64,000 nt of DNA from Zeugodacus cucurbitae (lineage: Eukaryota; Arthropoda; Insecta; Diptera; Tephritidae). The notes under the pieces are model-generated. The model was not told the DNA's origin. It saw nothing but the letters and a program-made list of their open reading frames with translations, and did no database searches. This document shows, in pieces, positions 8,417-20,780 of this stretch. The position numbers and the translations under genes were made by a program. The DNA lies in assembly GCF_028554725.1 (NCBI RefSeq), contig NC_071668.1, positions 26,142,501 to 26,206,500 on the forward strand, read 5' to 3'. The stretch's first letter is position 1. Each line of letters opens with the position of its first letter.

Positions 8417-11188
8417 ATGAAAAATCTACGAAAGCCTCGGATGAGACACCCCCCTTTTGATGACGACCCCTGCAAACGTTTTAAGGATAATGATATAAGG
8501 ACATGCACCTGGAATGTCCGGACCCTTAATTGGGAAGGTGCCTCTGCCCAGCTGGTTGTTGTCCTCATACGACTCAAGGCTGACATCACCGCCATCCAAG
8601 AAGGGCGATGGACGGGACAAGGACGGAAGAAGGTGGGTCCTTGTGACATCTACTACAGCGGCCATATAAAGGAGCGCAAATTTGGTGTTGGATTTGTGGT
8701 GGGAGAGAGACTCCGTCGCAGAGTCCTGGCATTCACCCCGGTGAATGAACGTCTTGCCACAATCCGCATCAAAGCGAGGTTCTTCAACATATCGCTGATT
8801 TGCGCCCACGCCCCAACGGAAGAGAAGGACGATGTGACCAAAGATGCTTTCTATGAGCGCCTAGAACGCACCTATGAGCGCTGCCCCCGCCACGATGTAA
8901 AAGTCGTGCTTGGCGATTTTAACGCCAGGGTGGGTAAAGAAGGTGTATTTGGCACAACAGTCGGAAAATTCAGCCTCCATGACGAAACATCGCCAAACGG
9001 CCTGAGGCTGATCGACTTCGCTGGGGCCCGAAATATGGTCGTCTGTAGTACCAGATTCCAGCATAAGAAAATACATCAAGCTACTTGGCTGTCTCCTGAT
9101 CGAAACACGCGGAACCAAATCGATCACGTTGTGATAGACGGAAGACATGTCCAAATATAGACTCGGACCATTATCTGGTCGCAGCGAAGACACGTACCCG
9201 CCTCTGTGCAGCAAAGAGTGCCCGTCAACAAACACAAGGAAGGTTCGACGTCGAAAAGCTGCAATCGCAACAGACAGCCACGAAATACTCTACTAGACTT
9301 GCACTCCTGCTCTCTGAGAGCACTCATCAGCATCTCGGTATAAGGGAACTGTGGAACGGCATCTCAAAATCACTGCGTACCGCTGCAGCCGAAACAATTG
9401 GTTATCGGCAACGACAAAAAACAAGCTGGTACGATGAGGAGTGCCGTCTCGCAGCGGAGAGAAAACAGACTGCCTACCACGCAACGTTGCAAACGTGCTG
9501 GATGGGATAGATACCGAGAGCTGAAAAGGGAAGCGAGACGCATCTGCAGACAAAAAAAGAAAGAGGCCGAAATGCGTGAGTACGAAGAGCTTGAGAAGCT
9601 GGCAGACAGAGGGAATGCTCGAAAATGTTATGAAAAAATGAAGCGACTTAACGAAGGTTTCAAGACCGGAGCATCCTCATGTAGAGACCAAGGTGGTAAT
9701 CTGGTAACCGATGTCCAGGGCATACCGGGATTATGGAGGGAACACTTCTCCGACCTGCTGAATGGCAGTGAGAGTACAACACCAGGAGATGGCGAACCCT
9801 ATCCCCCAATCGATGACGATGGAACAGATGTTCCATTACCCGACCATGAAGAAATTCGAATAGCAGTTACAACAAAGCAGCGGGGTCCGATAGATTACCG
9901 GCAGAACTATTCAAATACGGCGGCGAAGAACTGATAAGGTGCATGCATCAGCTTCTTTGCAGAATATGGTCGGAAGAAAGCATGCCTGACGATTGGAATC
10001 TCAGTGTGCTCTGCCCAATCCATAAAAAGGGAGATCCCACAATCTGCGCCAATTACCGTGGGATCAGCCTCCTAAATATCGCATACAAGGTTCTATCGAG
10101 CGTACTGTGTGAAAGACTAAAGCCCACCGTCAACAAACTGATTGGACCTTATCAGTGTGGCTTTAGGCCTGGAAAATCGACAACTGACCAGATATTCACC
10201 ATGCGCCAAATTTTGGAGAAGGCCCGTGAAAAGAGGATCGACACACACCACCTTTTTGTCGATTTTAAAGCTGCTTTCGACAGCACGAAAAGGAGCTGCC
10301 TTTACGCCGCGATGTCTGAATTTGGTATCCCCGCAAAACTAATACGGCTGTGTAAATTGACGCTGAGCAACACCAAAAGCTCCGTCATGATTGGGAAGGA
10401 CCTCTCCGAGCCGTTCGATACCAAACGAAGTTTCAGACAAGGTGACTCATTATCGTGCGACTTCTTTAACCTGATGCTGGAAAAAATTATAAGAGCTGCA
10501 GAGCTAAACCGAGAAGGTACAATCTTCTACAAGAGTGGAAGTGGATATTGATATCATCGGAAGCAACAACCGCGCCGTTTGTTCTGCTTTTTCCCGCATG
10601 GATAAGGAGGCGAAGCGAATGGGTCTGGAGGTGGATGAGGACAAGACGAAATATCTCAGAATAACTCTTGCCAACAGGTGCTACTTTGGACTGAGTAGGC
10701 AATTGAACAGTAAAGTCCTCTCTCGACGAACCAAAATCAAGCTCTACAAGTCGCTTATCATTCCCATCCTGCTCTACGGTGCAGAAGCTTCGACGATGTC
10801 ACCATCAGATGAGACGACACTAGGAGTTTTCGAGAGGAAAATTTTGCGCAAGATTTATGGTCCTCAGAACATTGGCAACGGCGAATACCGCAGACGATGG
10901 AACGATGAGCTGTACGAGTTATACGACGACATTGGCATAGTTCAGCGAATAAAAAGACAGCGGCTACGCTGGCTAGGTCATGTTGTCCGAATGGACGAAA
11001 ACACTCCAGCCCTGAAGGTGTTTGATGAAGTACCCGCCGGAGGAAGCCGAGGAAGGGGAAGGCCTCCACTCCGTTGGAGGGACCAGGTGGAGAGCGACCT
11101 GGTTACACTTGGGATCTCCAACTGGCGCCGAACTGCGAAGGAGAGAGAGAAGTGGCGCACTATCGTCGATTCGGCTATAACCGGCTAA
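8417..11188 (+). pseudogene. RTE endonuclease-reverse transcriptase, copy B (broken)
   Basis: The frame opens with ATG at 8417 and covers the endonuclease to 9160. There a roughly 34-base deletion removes the region after GRHV and shifts the frame. Reading resumes in pieces at about 9398-9934 (linker), 9943-10551 (reverse transcriptase fingers and palm, with FVDFKAAFDS) and 10535-11188 (C-terminal part). Further losses are near 9490, near 9870 (the NNKAAGADG block), at about 10537 (the whole YADD box) and at about 10657 (48 codons, in frame). It cannot make active reverse transcriptase. The end of the frame again falls in a hairpin loop (11179-11194). Confidence 0.88.
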
Positions 11189-11212
11189 ACGGTTGCAACG
11201 CCAATCACACAT

Positions 11213-11226
11213 ACATACATTCACCT
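11213..11226. repeat. Right target-site duplication of RTE copy B
   Basis: ACATACATTCACCT, identical to 8155-8168, directly follows the element tail. Confidence 0.9.
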
Positions 11227-11515
11227 CATTCGTCATATATCTCATTGTAGAATTAGACGAATTTAGAAGGAGAGTATTAGATCTCATACCATTAATTTTA
11301 TATTGTGCAATATAATTTTACTCAAACCTCTTTAAATATGTTCTTATGTGTTTAATTGAATAAAGGTATACTAATTAGTGACACCTACATTTGCTTCCGC
11401 TGTACTCCATGACGTATGAGTAATTAATATACATTATGCATTCAAATTCGGCATAGTTAATGATATCTTTGTTATTACATACGGTGATTGTGTATTTGAG
11501 TTATTCAATATTTCC

Positions 11516-13160
11516 TTGCAGTTTCATTACTTTTCATCATCTGTAACCTTCTATGAATTTACGAAAGTTATTCAAGAATCGGCATGGAAAAGTACTCCTG
11601 TTCTCATAAGTAAAAAGAGAAAAATGCGTAAAAAATGGCAAAACACGCGATTTCCTCAATATAAAAAAGAGCTGAACAATTTAACCAAGCTTCCCAGTAT
11701 CAAAATAAAACAAATTAAAAATCAAAACATTTCGAACTATATTAAGAAATTAACGCCAAACAAAAATACAGACTATTCTCTTTGGAAAGCTGTAAAAAAT
11801 GCCAAGAAACCGATATTGGCTAATACTCCTCTCAGAAAGCCCAACGGTTCCTGGGCTAAAAGCGATGAAGAAAAAGTGGAAGTTTTTTCAGAGAAACCAA
11901 CCAAAACGTGTAGTCCATTTTCGTTCCATGATAGCTTACCGCAGCTAGAAGCAACGCAATATGTAAGCGAAATTCAAGCAACTACAAAAAAAGAAGTGGA
12001 AAATATCATCAAAATTAGATTAAAGCCTAAAAAGGCTCCCGGCTTCGACTTAATTACAAGTGATGTATTGAAACATTTAACACCCAGAGCATTAACAAAG
12101 CTTACATCGATAATAAACGCCTGCTTAAAATTTTAATGCGTCCCAATGTCATGGAAGGTATCCGAAATCATTATGGTACCAAAACCTGGGAAAAGTGCAC
12201 ATGAACCCTCGTCATATCGTCCAATCTCATTGTTGCCTATTTTGTCTAAGCTACTCGAAGCTGTCATTATCAAAAGACTTGAGAACATAATTGAAGAAAA
12301 AGGTATCATACCAATTCATCAATTCGGTTTTAGGACTCAACATTTCACAATCGATCAAGTACATCGCATAACAAACATAATAGAAGATGCGATGGAAAAT
12401 AAATTGATTTGCACAGCTGTGTTTCTAGACGTATCTCAGGCATTCGATAGAGTATAGCACCATGGTTTACTTTATAAATTAAGACGTTTCTTACCACAAT
12501 ATCTAACTGACTTACTTGAATCTTACTTGAGCAACCGCTACTTCAGAATCAAGCAGGGACAATCGTATACCACATTGCAACCAATAAAAACAGAAGTACC
12601 CCAAGGTAGTATCCTGGGACCACTTTTATATATCTTGTTCACTTCCGACATGCCTACGCCGACAAACTGTACAATTGCCACATTTGCTGATATGATACCT
12701 GCATCATAATGACAGGCAAAAGCGAAGTGAAATCGGCCAACAGAATGCAATCCGAAATAGTGGAATGGACACGGAGATGGTGCATTACTTTAAACTAGAC
12801 GAAATCAATACACGTAAACTACACGAACAAAAGTGCTAGATATATTCATTTACATATTGGTAATGTGGCAATCCCATACTCCACCTCTGCGAAATATCTA
12901 GGCATAACGCTAGATGTAAAGCTGAAATGGAAAGAGCACATACAAAAAAAAGTTGCAGAACTAAATCTAAGATATAGCAAAATAAGCTGGTTAATTGGTA
13001 ACAAATCGCAGCTAACAACATCAAACAAAATTCTCGTATATAATCACACGTTGAAACCTATTTGGACATACGGAATTCAACTGTGGGGATGCGCTGCACC
13101 GACATACATTCAAGTGATACAACGGTTCCAAAATAAAGTCCTACGCAAATTTCTATATTT
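11516..13160 (+). pseudogene. Jockey-clade reverse transcriptase relic
   Basis: This is the second open frame of a jockey-type non-LTR element, truncated at both ends. In order: the linker between endonuclease and RT (KKRKMRKKWQNTRFP, TDYSLWKAVKNAKKPI), RT motifs KKAPGFDLIT and SSYRPISLLPILSKLLEAVI, HQFGFRTQHFTIDQVHRI, FLDVSQAFDRV, PQGSILGPLLYILFTSDMPT, a damaged FADD box near 12685 (FADM after an indel), AKYLGITLDVKLKWKEH, and the thumb region with PIWTYGIQLWGCA and RFQNKVLRKF. In-frame stops at 12134-12136 and 12455-12457 and indels around 12690-12800 inactivate it. The endonuclease half is absent. Confidence 0.9.
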
Positions 13161-13460
13161 GCATATACATTCTACGAACTTATACGAAAATAAAAAGTAT
13201 TATACGTAATATTTAGTTTCTGAAAAAAAACGCTTTTATTGTATTTATCTTTTAAAATTAGAAAAATATTGCTTGTTAGTACAATTTTGTTTTGTTTCAC
13301 TAGTTGCAATCATATGAAATGTACGTTTCAATAAAAAAAAAAATTATCTGTAACCCTTAAAAGTGATGGACTTGAAATACAATTGATCCAGAAATTTTCC
13401 AACATCATTAAACCACCCCAATATATTTCTAGACCTACTTTGTTCGTAGCAGCGATAATA

Positions 13461-14393
13461 AAGGGTGATTTTTTAAGAGCTTGATAACTTTTAAAAAAAA
13501 AAAAACGCATAAAATTTGCAAAATCTCATCGGTTCTTTATTTGAAACGTTAGATTGGTTCATGACATTTACTTTTTGAAGATAATTTCATTTAAATGTTG
13601 ACCGCGGCTGCGTCTTAGGTGGTCCATTCGGAAAGTCCAATTTTGGGCAACTTTTTCGAGCATTTCGGCCGGAATAGCCCGAATTTCTTCGGAAATGTTG
13701 TCTTCCAAAGCTGGAATAGTTGCTGGCTTATTTCTGTAGACTTTAGACTTGACGTAGCCCCACAAAAAATAGTCTAAAGGCGTTAAATCGCATGATCTTG
13801 GTGGCCAACTTACGGGTCCATTTCTTGAGATGAATTGTTCTCCGAAGTTTTCCCTCAAAATGGCCATAGAATCGCGAGCTGTGTGGCATGTAGCGCCATC
13901 TTGTTGAAACCACATGTCAACCAAGTTCAGTTCTTCCATTTTTGGCAACAAAAAGTTTGTTAGCATCGAACGATAGCGATCGCCATTCACCGTAACGTTG
14001 CGTCCAACAGCATCTTTGAAAAAATACGGTCCAATGATTCCACCAGCGTACAAACCACACCAAACAGTGCATTTTTCGGGATGCATGGGCAGTTCTTGAA
14101 CGGCTTCTGGTTGCTCTTCACCCCAAATGCGGCAATTTTGCTTATTTACGTAGCCATTCAACCAGAAATGAGCCTCATCGCTGAACAAAATTTGTCGATA
14201 AACACATTTCGAACCGAACACTGATTTTGGTAATAAAATTCAATGATTTGCAAGCGTTGCTCGTTAGTAAGTCTATTCATGATGAAATGTCAAAGCATAC
14301 TGAGCATCTTTCTCTTTGACACCATGTCTGAAATCCCACGTGATCTGTCAAATACTAATGCATGAAAATCCTAACCTCAAAAAAATCACCCGT
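13461..14393 (-). mobile_element. Mariner-like transposon, internally deleted, both ends present
   Basis: The ends are AAGGGTGATTTTTTAAGAG on the left and, read inward from the right, ACGGGTGATTTTTTTGAGG. TA flanks both sides (13459-13460 and 14394-14395). At 933 bp it is shorter than the roughly 1.3 kb expected for the family. On the minus strand the transposase starts with ATG at 14280 (MNRLTNEQRLQIIEFYYQN). It then jumps, out of frame, to the catalytic domain near 14221. A single internal deletion removed most of the DNA-binding half. Confidence 0.88.
13568..14221 (-). pseudogene. Mariner-like transposase, catalytic domain only
   Basis: A 217-residue open frame carries the cut-and-paste DDE/D catalytic core. 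The first Asp is in FSDEAHFWLNGY (residue 15), the second in MWFQQDGATCHTA (108), the third in PPRSCDLTPLDYFLWGYVKS (145). Thirty-six residues separate the last two, so it is DD36D rather than the DD34D of classical mariner. The frame continues to a natural-looking C-terminus with no stop. The N-terminal helix-turn-helix part is missing, and the original start codon is out of frame, so no normal transposase can be made. The codon at 14221 is GTG, not a likely start. Sequence quality suggests a fairly recent loss. Confidence 0.88.
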
Positions 14394-14404
14394 TACGAGT
14401 ATCC

Positions 14405-14800
14405 TCATGCTACAGTCCGGTAAGTGACTTTTTCAAACTAGGAAACAAAAGAAAGTCACGAGAGGCCAAATCTGTAGTAGGTAATTTGGCCAATTTGATC
14501 TTGGCGACGACAAATGTATTGGCATTGTGGAAGAACAGATTTTTGTTTCTTCTGCAATTCACCATCCCATGGATTCAATAATTAGGCATTCGAGTTCATC
14601 ATATCGATACATATCAGGATCTACCGATGGTGTAGTCTTCGTCTTCTTCGGAGTAACTTCGGCGGATGAAGTTCACTGCATCGATTGTTCCTCGATCCCT
14701 CGTTTGTACTAGTGAATTCGTGTTTCATCGAAGGCTACGAACCGACGCAGCATATCTGTTGTTTTGCGCCTAAACAAGGTTCAACAGTGTTTAACATAAT
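14405..14800 (-). pseudogene. Mariner (irritans-like) transposase relic
   Basis: The minus strand shows FVAFDETRIHYYTSETKEQS, matching the first catalytic block (DETW.HHYTPETKEQS). In another frame it shows FFHNANTFVVAKI, matching the DNAPAHT block, and DLASRDFLLFPSLKKSL, matching the third (DLAPCDFFLFP.LK). Stops, frame changes and a missing middle part mark an old copy. It abuts the younger mariner-like element on its left. Confidence 0.7.
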
Positions 14801-17800
14801 TTTAATCTAGTAAAAAGGGGGGTTTCTTGTTCGTATTTACTAAATTTGCAAACCCTTTATGATCCCTGAATACCCACATACGTAATTAAATATGTGTGCA
14901 CTACATGTTGAGCGCGTACAACGAATTTTTCGAAGGCACAGCAGAATAAGTACACGAGTTACTAGTCTATACGAGCACACATTCAACAACAACAACACAC
15001 ACCCCATTTCATGTGAATATGCAAATAAATGAGTGTATTGTTTGACAGCGAAGCTCCAATGCACCCGCCAGCGTTACAATGCAATTGCCAAAGTGGTGGC
15101 GCGCTGTGACGGCGGTGGATTGGGGTGTGCGCTGCCAACTTTCACGCGTTTGCTGCTGGGTGGCGGTAATCTCACGTTCGTGACAGAAGTGTTTCGAGTT
15201 TTATTGATTGTTGCCTCCACCATGCAACGCTGTATGCCCGGGTTCATGCAACAAAATGCAATTGCCGCTGGCGGGTGACGACAATGATGGCGTCATTAGC
15301 ATGGCATGAATAGCGGCATCGATACGCGACCAAGTAGGCGTGCTGGAGTGTGTGCATTTGTTGGCGTTCAGGTTTGTTTACATTGCTGCACATGCCACGG
15401 TTGCATGCCACACAAATATATTTATATACAAACTATACGAGTAGCTCTGCTGAAGCTTGGAGCGGATAAGTTAGTTGTGTTCTGACATGTTTACCCGATT
15501 TAAGTGGTTAAATTGTTGTCGAATTCATTCATTTTATTGATTTGACTTAATCAGTGGAAAATGGCGCAGTGAATTTAAAAATTGAAAGTTTTCGCTAACA
15601 AATTGTAGCGGTTATGTGAGTGGCAGACTTTGAAATGAGTGTAGTACTTAATTTATATTTCATTAACACAGTTTAAAGCGTGGTTCTGTGTTATAGAGGA
15701 TTACTACTTGATCTGTATGATGTTAGCGACCTAAATGACTGAAATGTTAGTTCTAATTTAGATAGAGAGTCAATGGGTCTGATGATGATGCAATAAATGT
15801 TCTGTAAGTCCTGGGCTCATAAAGCACTAGTGGTAGTCGTAAGATTTATCTTACAAAGGGTGCTTTTTCTAGATGTGTGGAATTCAATGAGGGAATACCT
15901 TTTTTCGAAGTTGGTTTCTTCAGCTGTTACTTTATTTATAACCAGTTTGGTTCGCAAACCTTTATCATTATAATGATAAATAAAACAAAAATCTTGGCCA
16001 CAAGTCTAAAAATACACCTTTCAGATAATTTCTACAATCAGGAACTTGCAAAATATATACCAAACATGGTACTAGGAATTTGGTCAACAGGTACAACTAG
16101 AGGCCCGGTAAACCATAGAGTTGTAAATGAATATGATTTGCTCTACGAACGAAAAAGAAATTTTATAGGTTCCTTCATTATACCGTTACTAACATATGAA
16201 TCTGATGAAGCGAGTCTTAATTAGTTGAAAATGGAATAATAGACGACGATTTATGTAAACTTTTAGATCTTACGAGCTAGCTGGAGAATTGCAATAAAGT
16301 CAAACAAATTCAAAAACACTAACTAAAATATCTTAATACAATTTGGAATTGGAAAAGGTTTCAAATTGTCAGAAATTTTGATCATGACTTTGTTTGCCTC
16401 CAAAAACCAAACGAAGCAATCTCTATTTGGTCAATTAACTTGAAAATTTATATATCTGACCAAGTTAAATATCTTAATGATATATGTAGTAGAAGAGTAA
16501 CCACACATTTTTGTCTTGAATCGTTTGACTTAGAATTTAAACGCTTCATTTAACTAAAATCATATTTGAACAAGTCAATTAGCTGAGACAATTAAGTTGT
16601 AAATTGTCTCAATTTGGTCGGTATTTAACCGAACGTAACAAAATGGTTCAACTATTTGATCCTATGCGAATTTAATTGAAATGAACTTTATTGGTTTATA
16701 ACAGTGATATTATATTTTTTCGGATAATAAACCCATCAGCTTAAACATTTTAAACTATGCCAATTGCCAGAGTTGTCTGTAATAAGGCTTGGTAGAAGCA
16801 TCTTAACATTTCTATCCGACCGTCCAGATTTCACTGCAATGAGGATATTGAATGGAATACCTGCAGTGAACCCGGCGAAATTGCTAAGCTTTAACATATT
16901 AGATGGGTTTAAAGCACTTACCCCAAGGTTATCCAAGAATGATATTTGGATCGCTTTTTGGCATCACAAATGATAGGAATTTCAAAGCTTCCAGCGGGAT
17001 CCGCTTGACTTTTACTATTAAATCTAATCTATTCAAATGCACAATTGAAGCTTTCAAGCTTCAATATAAAGAAGTTGTTCCTCACAAATATCAAAAATCG
17101 CTCAAATGCTTCGTTCACATCATCGCAGCTATTTCTTTCTGAGGTTTTTAATTTGTAAGTAAGAATTTTTTAAATTAAAGCTTAACACCAACTTAGTCAA
17201 CTTCGAATTCTTCTCTCTCTTCTTAGAAAAAATTTTAAAGTTAAAAATATGCTCTTCTTTATAGAGTTTACATAGCTGCTTTTGATAAATTGTCTATCAA
17301 TTAAACCCTAATTGGGCAATTAGTTAATTGCACCATTATATTGTAAATTGAGTCCACTTTGACTAGTTTGACGTTTCACTGCCAAGAACAGTCTGCTGAG
17401 CGCACATCTGCATGGACTTATATGTACATACCTATATCTCAACACATTTGCCAGTCAATTGCCATCGTTATTATTTGTTGTTATCAGATTGGACTTAGGC
17501 GGACAGCATATGGCTGTGTCTACGAGCAGCAAACACTTGAAATACTTATGAAAATGTACATACTTAGCTTCTGTGTTTACTGTTATGCTAGATGTGTTAG
17601 AAGTGGCACTATTTCGCCACTTGAACTCGCCTACTTCTGTTTGCTTACACCCACTTCTCGCATTGTTATTTTTGTTTTTTACTCCGATTCTCCCTAGAAA
17701 CGTGCCTAATTTGTTGTATTTTTCTACTTTCACTTTTTGTCCTCATTTTTTTGACAGCTAATACTGTAGTTATTGTTTTCTTCAACATCATCCTGCTGTC

Positions 17801-18605
17801 CGGTGTCAAACCGAAAAGTGCCAACATATGTGTCAAACGTAGTGTTGTTGTTCCCTTTAGCTGCGAGTCATTTCATGGTGCGAGCCACATTTTTTCCAAG
17901 CGGCAAAAGTGGGCGTGTTTGAGGGTTATGTTTTTGTTTTCTTTGTGATTTTTCTACACTGCCCTCAAGTGTCCACAATACTACGAAGTGCGTGCTTCGG
18001 TTCTCTTACCGTTAAATGACATACTTAAGGAATTGTTTAGCTGCAGCTGCTGCTCGTTCATTTCCTATCCGAAAAGGGACTCATATTGTTGCGCTTAGCA
18101 TGTAAATTGTTGCTAAATTAGAGTTTCTGCGTGAAACAAGAATATGTGTAAATTTCTCTTAATTTATTGGAATTATGCGTCATAATTGGCTAGTTTGCAG
18201 ATAATTGAGGTCCTCTGCGCTAGATTCATTTTCTCATCTCTAGCGATGTACTTATAAGTTAGCTAATATTTACAAAAATATTATTAAAGTGTAAATGAAA
18301 TGCAATTTGCACTTTGCAAGAGGAAATATTTCAATTGTTTCCGTACGGAAGTGCACAAGTGTTTCAAGTGAGTTTATAAATTTTGTGTCCAACCAAAAAT
18401 AAACATTTTAATTATGGTGCAATGCGATTAATCAAAGTGAATTGCGCCAAACTAATGCAAACTTTAGCCGCAAACTATGTAAATATCCATAAATAAATAT
18501 ACCAAAATATAAATATATATGCTTTTGTAGTTATTAACGCATGTGTGGGTATATATTTGAATTAAATTTAATATATTCCTAAATTAATAGACCGGTGCAT
18601 AACGA
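14801..18605. other. Non-coding spacer with unassigned open frames
   Basis: No gene is recognised. A 115-residue open frame at 15877-16224 (plus) and frames around 16736-17142 show no motif I know. The region has mixed AT-rich and moderately GC-rich parts (15040-15420) without defined repeats. Confidence 0.5.
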
Positions 18606-18607
18606 TA

Positions 18608-19083
18608 AAGGGTGATCCAAAAGTAAAAGGGATATGAAACTTGTGTAACATATTATAGCTATACACTCCGGGCAACCGGAAGAGGATTACTTGATGAAAA
18701 AAGTTCGCATAAGCAACTGTTTAGCTATTGAAAGAGTCTTGGAATTTATAGGAACCCCCCATTTACCATCAATAGTCTCCTCTATCACATAGATAACGTT
18801 TCATTCGTCTTCCAATCGGAAAACTATGCTGTAAGTCTTCTTAAATTTCTTTAGTTTTAAAGCTTTCTCTTCAGAAATGAATTTTATGAATTTGTCTTAA
18901 AAATTTAAAGATATCAAAAGCTCCTTAAAAATTGTTCATTCAGCTCCTTCTTTCTTTATCATATACATTTTATGACTTAATTAGTTAGCAAGTTTATAAC
19001 TGTTTCTAAATTCGTAAATTATTACACCGCTCTATTTATTGTTATTCTAAACATTAAGTTCAACTGACATTGGGACCACCCTT
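18608..19083. mobile_element. Mariner-type MITE
   Basis: The left end AAGGGTGATCCAAAA and the reverse complement of the right end AAGGGTGGTCCCAA form terminal inverted repeats. They are flanked by TA at 18606-18607 and 19084-19085. The 476 bp between hold no transposase. The first bases (AAGGGTGAT) match those of the mariner-like element at 13461, so a related transposase may have moved it. Confidence 0.65.
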
Positions 19084-19900
19084 TACAGAAATTTATTATA
19101 TTTGTAGACATAAATAAATTATGGTTTACACAAAACTTGCATATGTGGTAACAGCGAATGTGTTATGTGACAAATAAGTGTTCAAAACGAAAAAATTATA
19201 TTTTTTCCGTGAAGTGTTTGTAATAAAATTACTTTTCATTGACTACTTTTTTATTGAGCAAAACCATAAATGCATTTAATTGCTTTGGTAAATGCTTTTA
19301 TAATTTATGCGTAATAAGTTTTAACGGTTATGCAATTATGACAAAACCGCGTGAAAATACAGTTAGAATTTACAGCGTTGAGCCAAAATACATAAGTTTG
19401 TATGTAGACCATACCATGAGGTCTCAAATTTGTTTGAAAAAAAAAAACAACTTACAACTAGAATTTCTCAATTGAATCGAGATAAGAAGACAATTTTTGA
19501 AAAAAAAGCTTGTAAATTATTATAAAAAGAATGCAATTGCTTTTAATTTTATTGATAAGAAAATCAAGCTTCAAGATAATCCGATTCATAACGCTCGATT
19601 AGTTAAGACATTTATTTCTAGTCAAAACGATAATGATGATTTCATCTATTTTCAATTCTTTGAAAATGGGAGCTTTTTTTAATATACGTTATAAAAACTG
19701 AGCTCCTTTTTGACAGATAGTAATAAATAAAGTAAAATTTAAGATGGTGAATAGAACCAGTTATTTGTGTTAAAAGTGTTCCATAAGTTCAATGAAACTT
19801 CTAACCATATTCGAATGATATTCTTTTCTACGCCAATTGTTTGAAAATTTTAAGTTGAAACTGAGCTAAGGTTAGAAAAAAATAATATGGACGGATTGCC
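19084..19900. other. AT-rich spacer
   Basis: No gene, RNA or bounded repeat is recognised. Only short AT-rich open frames occur. Confidence 0.55.
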
Positions 19901-20693
19901 TTTTTATACTCTCGCAATAAAGTTGCTACGAGAGTATTATAGTTTTGTTTACATAACGGTTGCTTGTAAGTTATAAAACTAAATGAGTTAGATACCAAAG
20001 TGATAAGGAATAACATCAGAAACCTTACATTTCATTATAAAGAAGGAACAGAAGGGCTCCAAACAAATTGGTATACAAAATTTTAAATGGGTGTGGCTCC
20101 GCCGACTTATGGGTCAAAAACCATATCTCCGAAAATACTCGACCAATTTCAATGAAATACGGTTCGCAATTTTTTCCTGACATCTCAATGATATGTTGTA
20201 AAAATTGGCCAAATTGGTTCTCAACCACGTCTACTTCTTATATACCAGAACCTTGGAATCGGTCCAAATGGTTTACTTTACAAATATATAACGTAAGGAC
20301 TAGTGAAGATATCGGAACAGAACTTTGCACAAATACTGCATTTATAGTGTGACATCGCCCTTATAAAAATCGTCGAAATCGGATCATAAGTTTTAAGTCC
20401 CCATATATCGAACATGAGGACCTCAGTGCTTCTAATACATTTTTAAAAAAATATTAGTAGATCTCTCAGATATTTTGAAGAAATATAATATCAGAATATT
20501 TTTCTTCTAATAATATGTCTCCGTCCCGAAATGAGTGGAATCGGGTCATAACCTTACCTAACTCGCATATACCTAATATAAGGGTTTCGAACTTTCAATG
20601 GACTTTACATCATATGTTAAATAAAATTAAATAAATAAATTGCGAGAGTAAAATTTTTGGGACCACCCGAACTTAGCCCTTCCTTATTTGTTT
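19901..20693 (-). mobile_element. Helentron/DINE-1-like repeat, copy 1
   Basis: The element reads on the minus strand. Its head (right side) contains GGAAGGGCTAAGTTCGGGTG, followed by the subterminal motif TTTTACTCTCGCAA. Its tail (left side) is the inverse, TATACTCTCG, with a hairpin CTCTCG...CGAGAG at about 19908-19934. A one-sided head plus a short subterminal inverted repeat and a hairpin near the tail is the layout of Helentron/DINE-1 elements. No protein is encoded. Family placement is inference. Confidence 0.55.
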
Positions 20694-20780
20694 TATGTTT
20701 AAATTGTTAAAGATGATATATGACAATCTCAATACAATATTGGTATCAAAAGATTTATCATCTGTATGAATTTTAAATAA

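Larger units (their letters stand above)
8170..11212 (+). mobile_element. RTE copy B: full-length insertion, decayed, CACAT-type tail
   Basis: It starts GGAGGATGG like copy A and ends CGCCAATCACACAT, bracketed by a perfect 14-bp duplication. The tail differs from the AAG tail of copies A, C and D, and many C-terminal residues differ (DENTPALKVFDEVPAGG, ISNWRRTAKEREKW). I read it as a second subfamily. The coding part is broken in several places. Confidence 0.92.

Noticed and set aside
14527..14712. Plus-strand 61-codon frame over the irritans-like mariner relic
   Set aside because: It is antisense to the recognisable transposase pieces.
15853..15873. AAAGGGTGCTTTTTCTAG as a transposon end
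   Set aside because: No TA flank and no partner end could be found.
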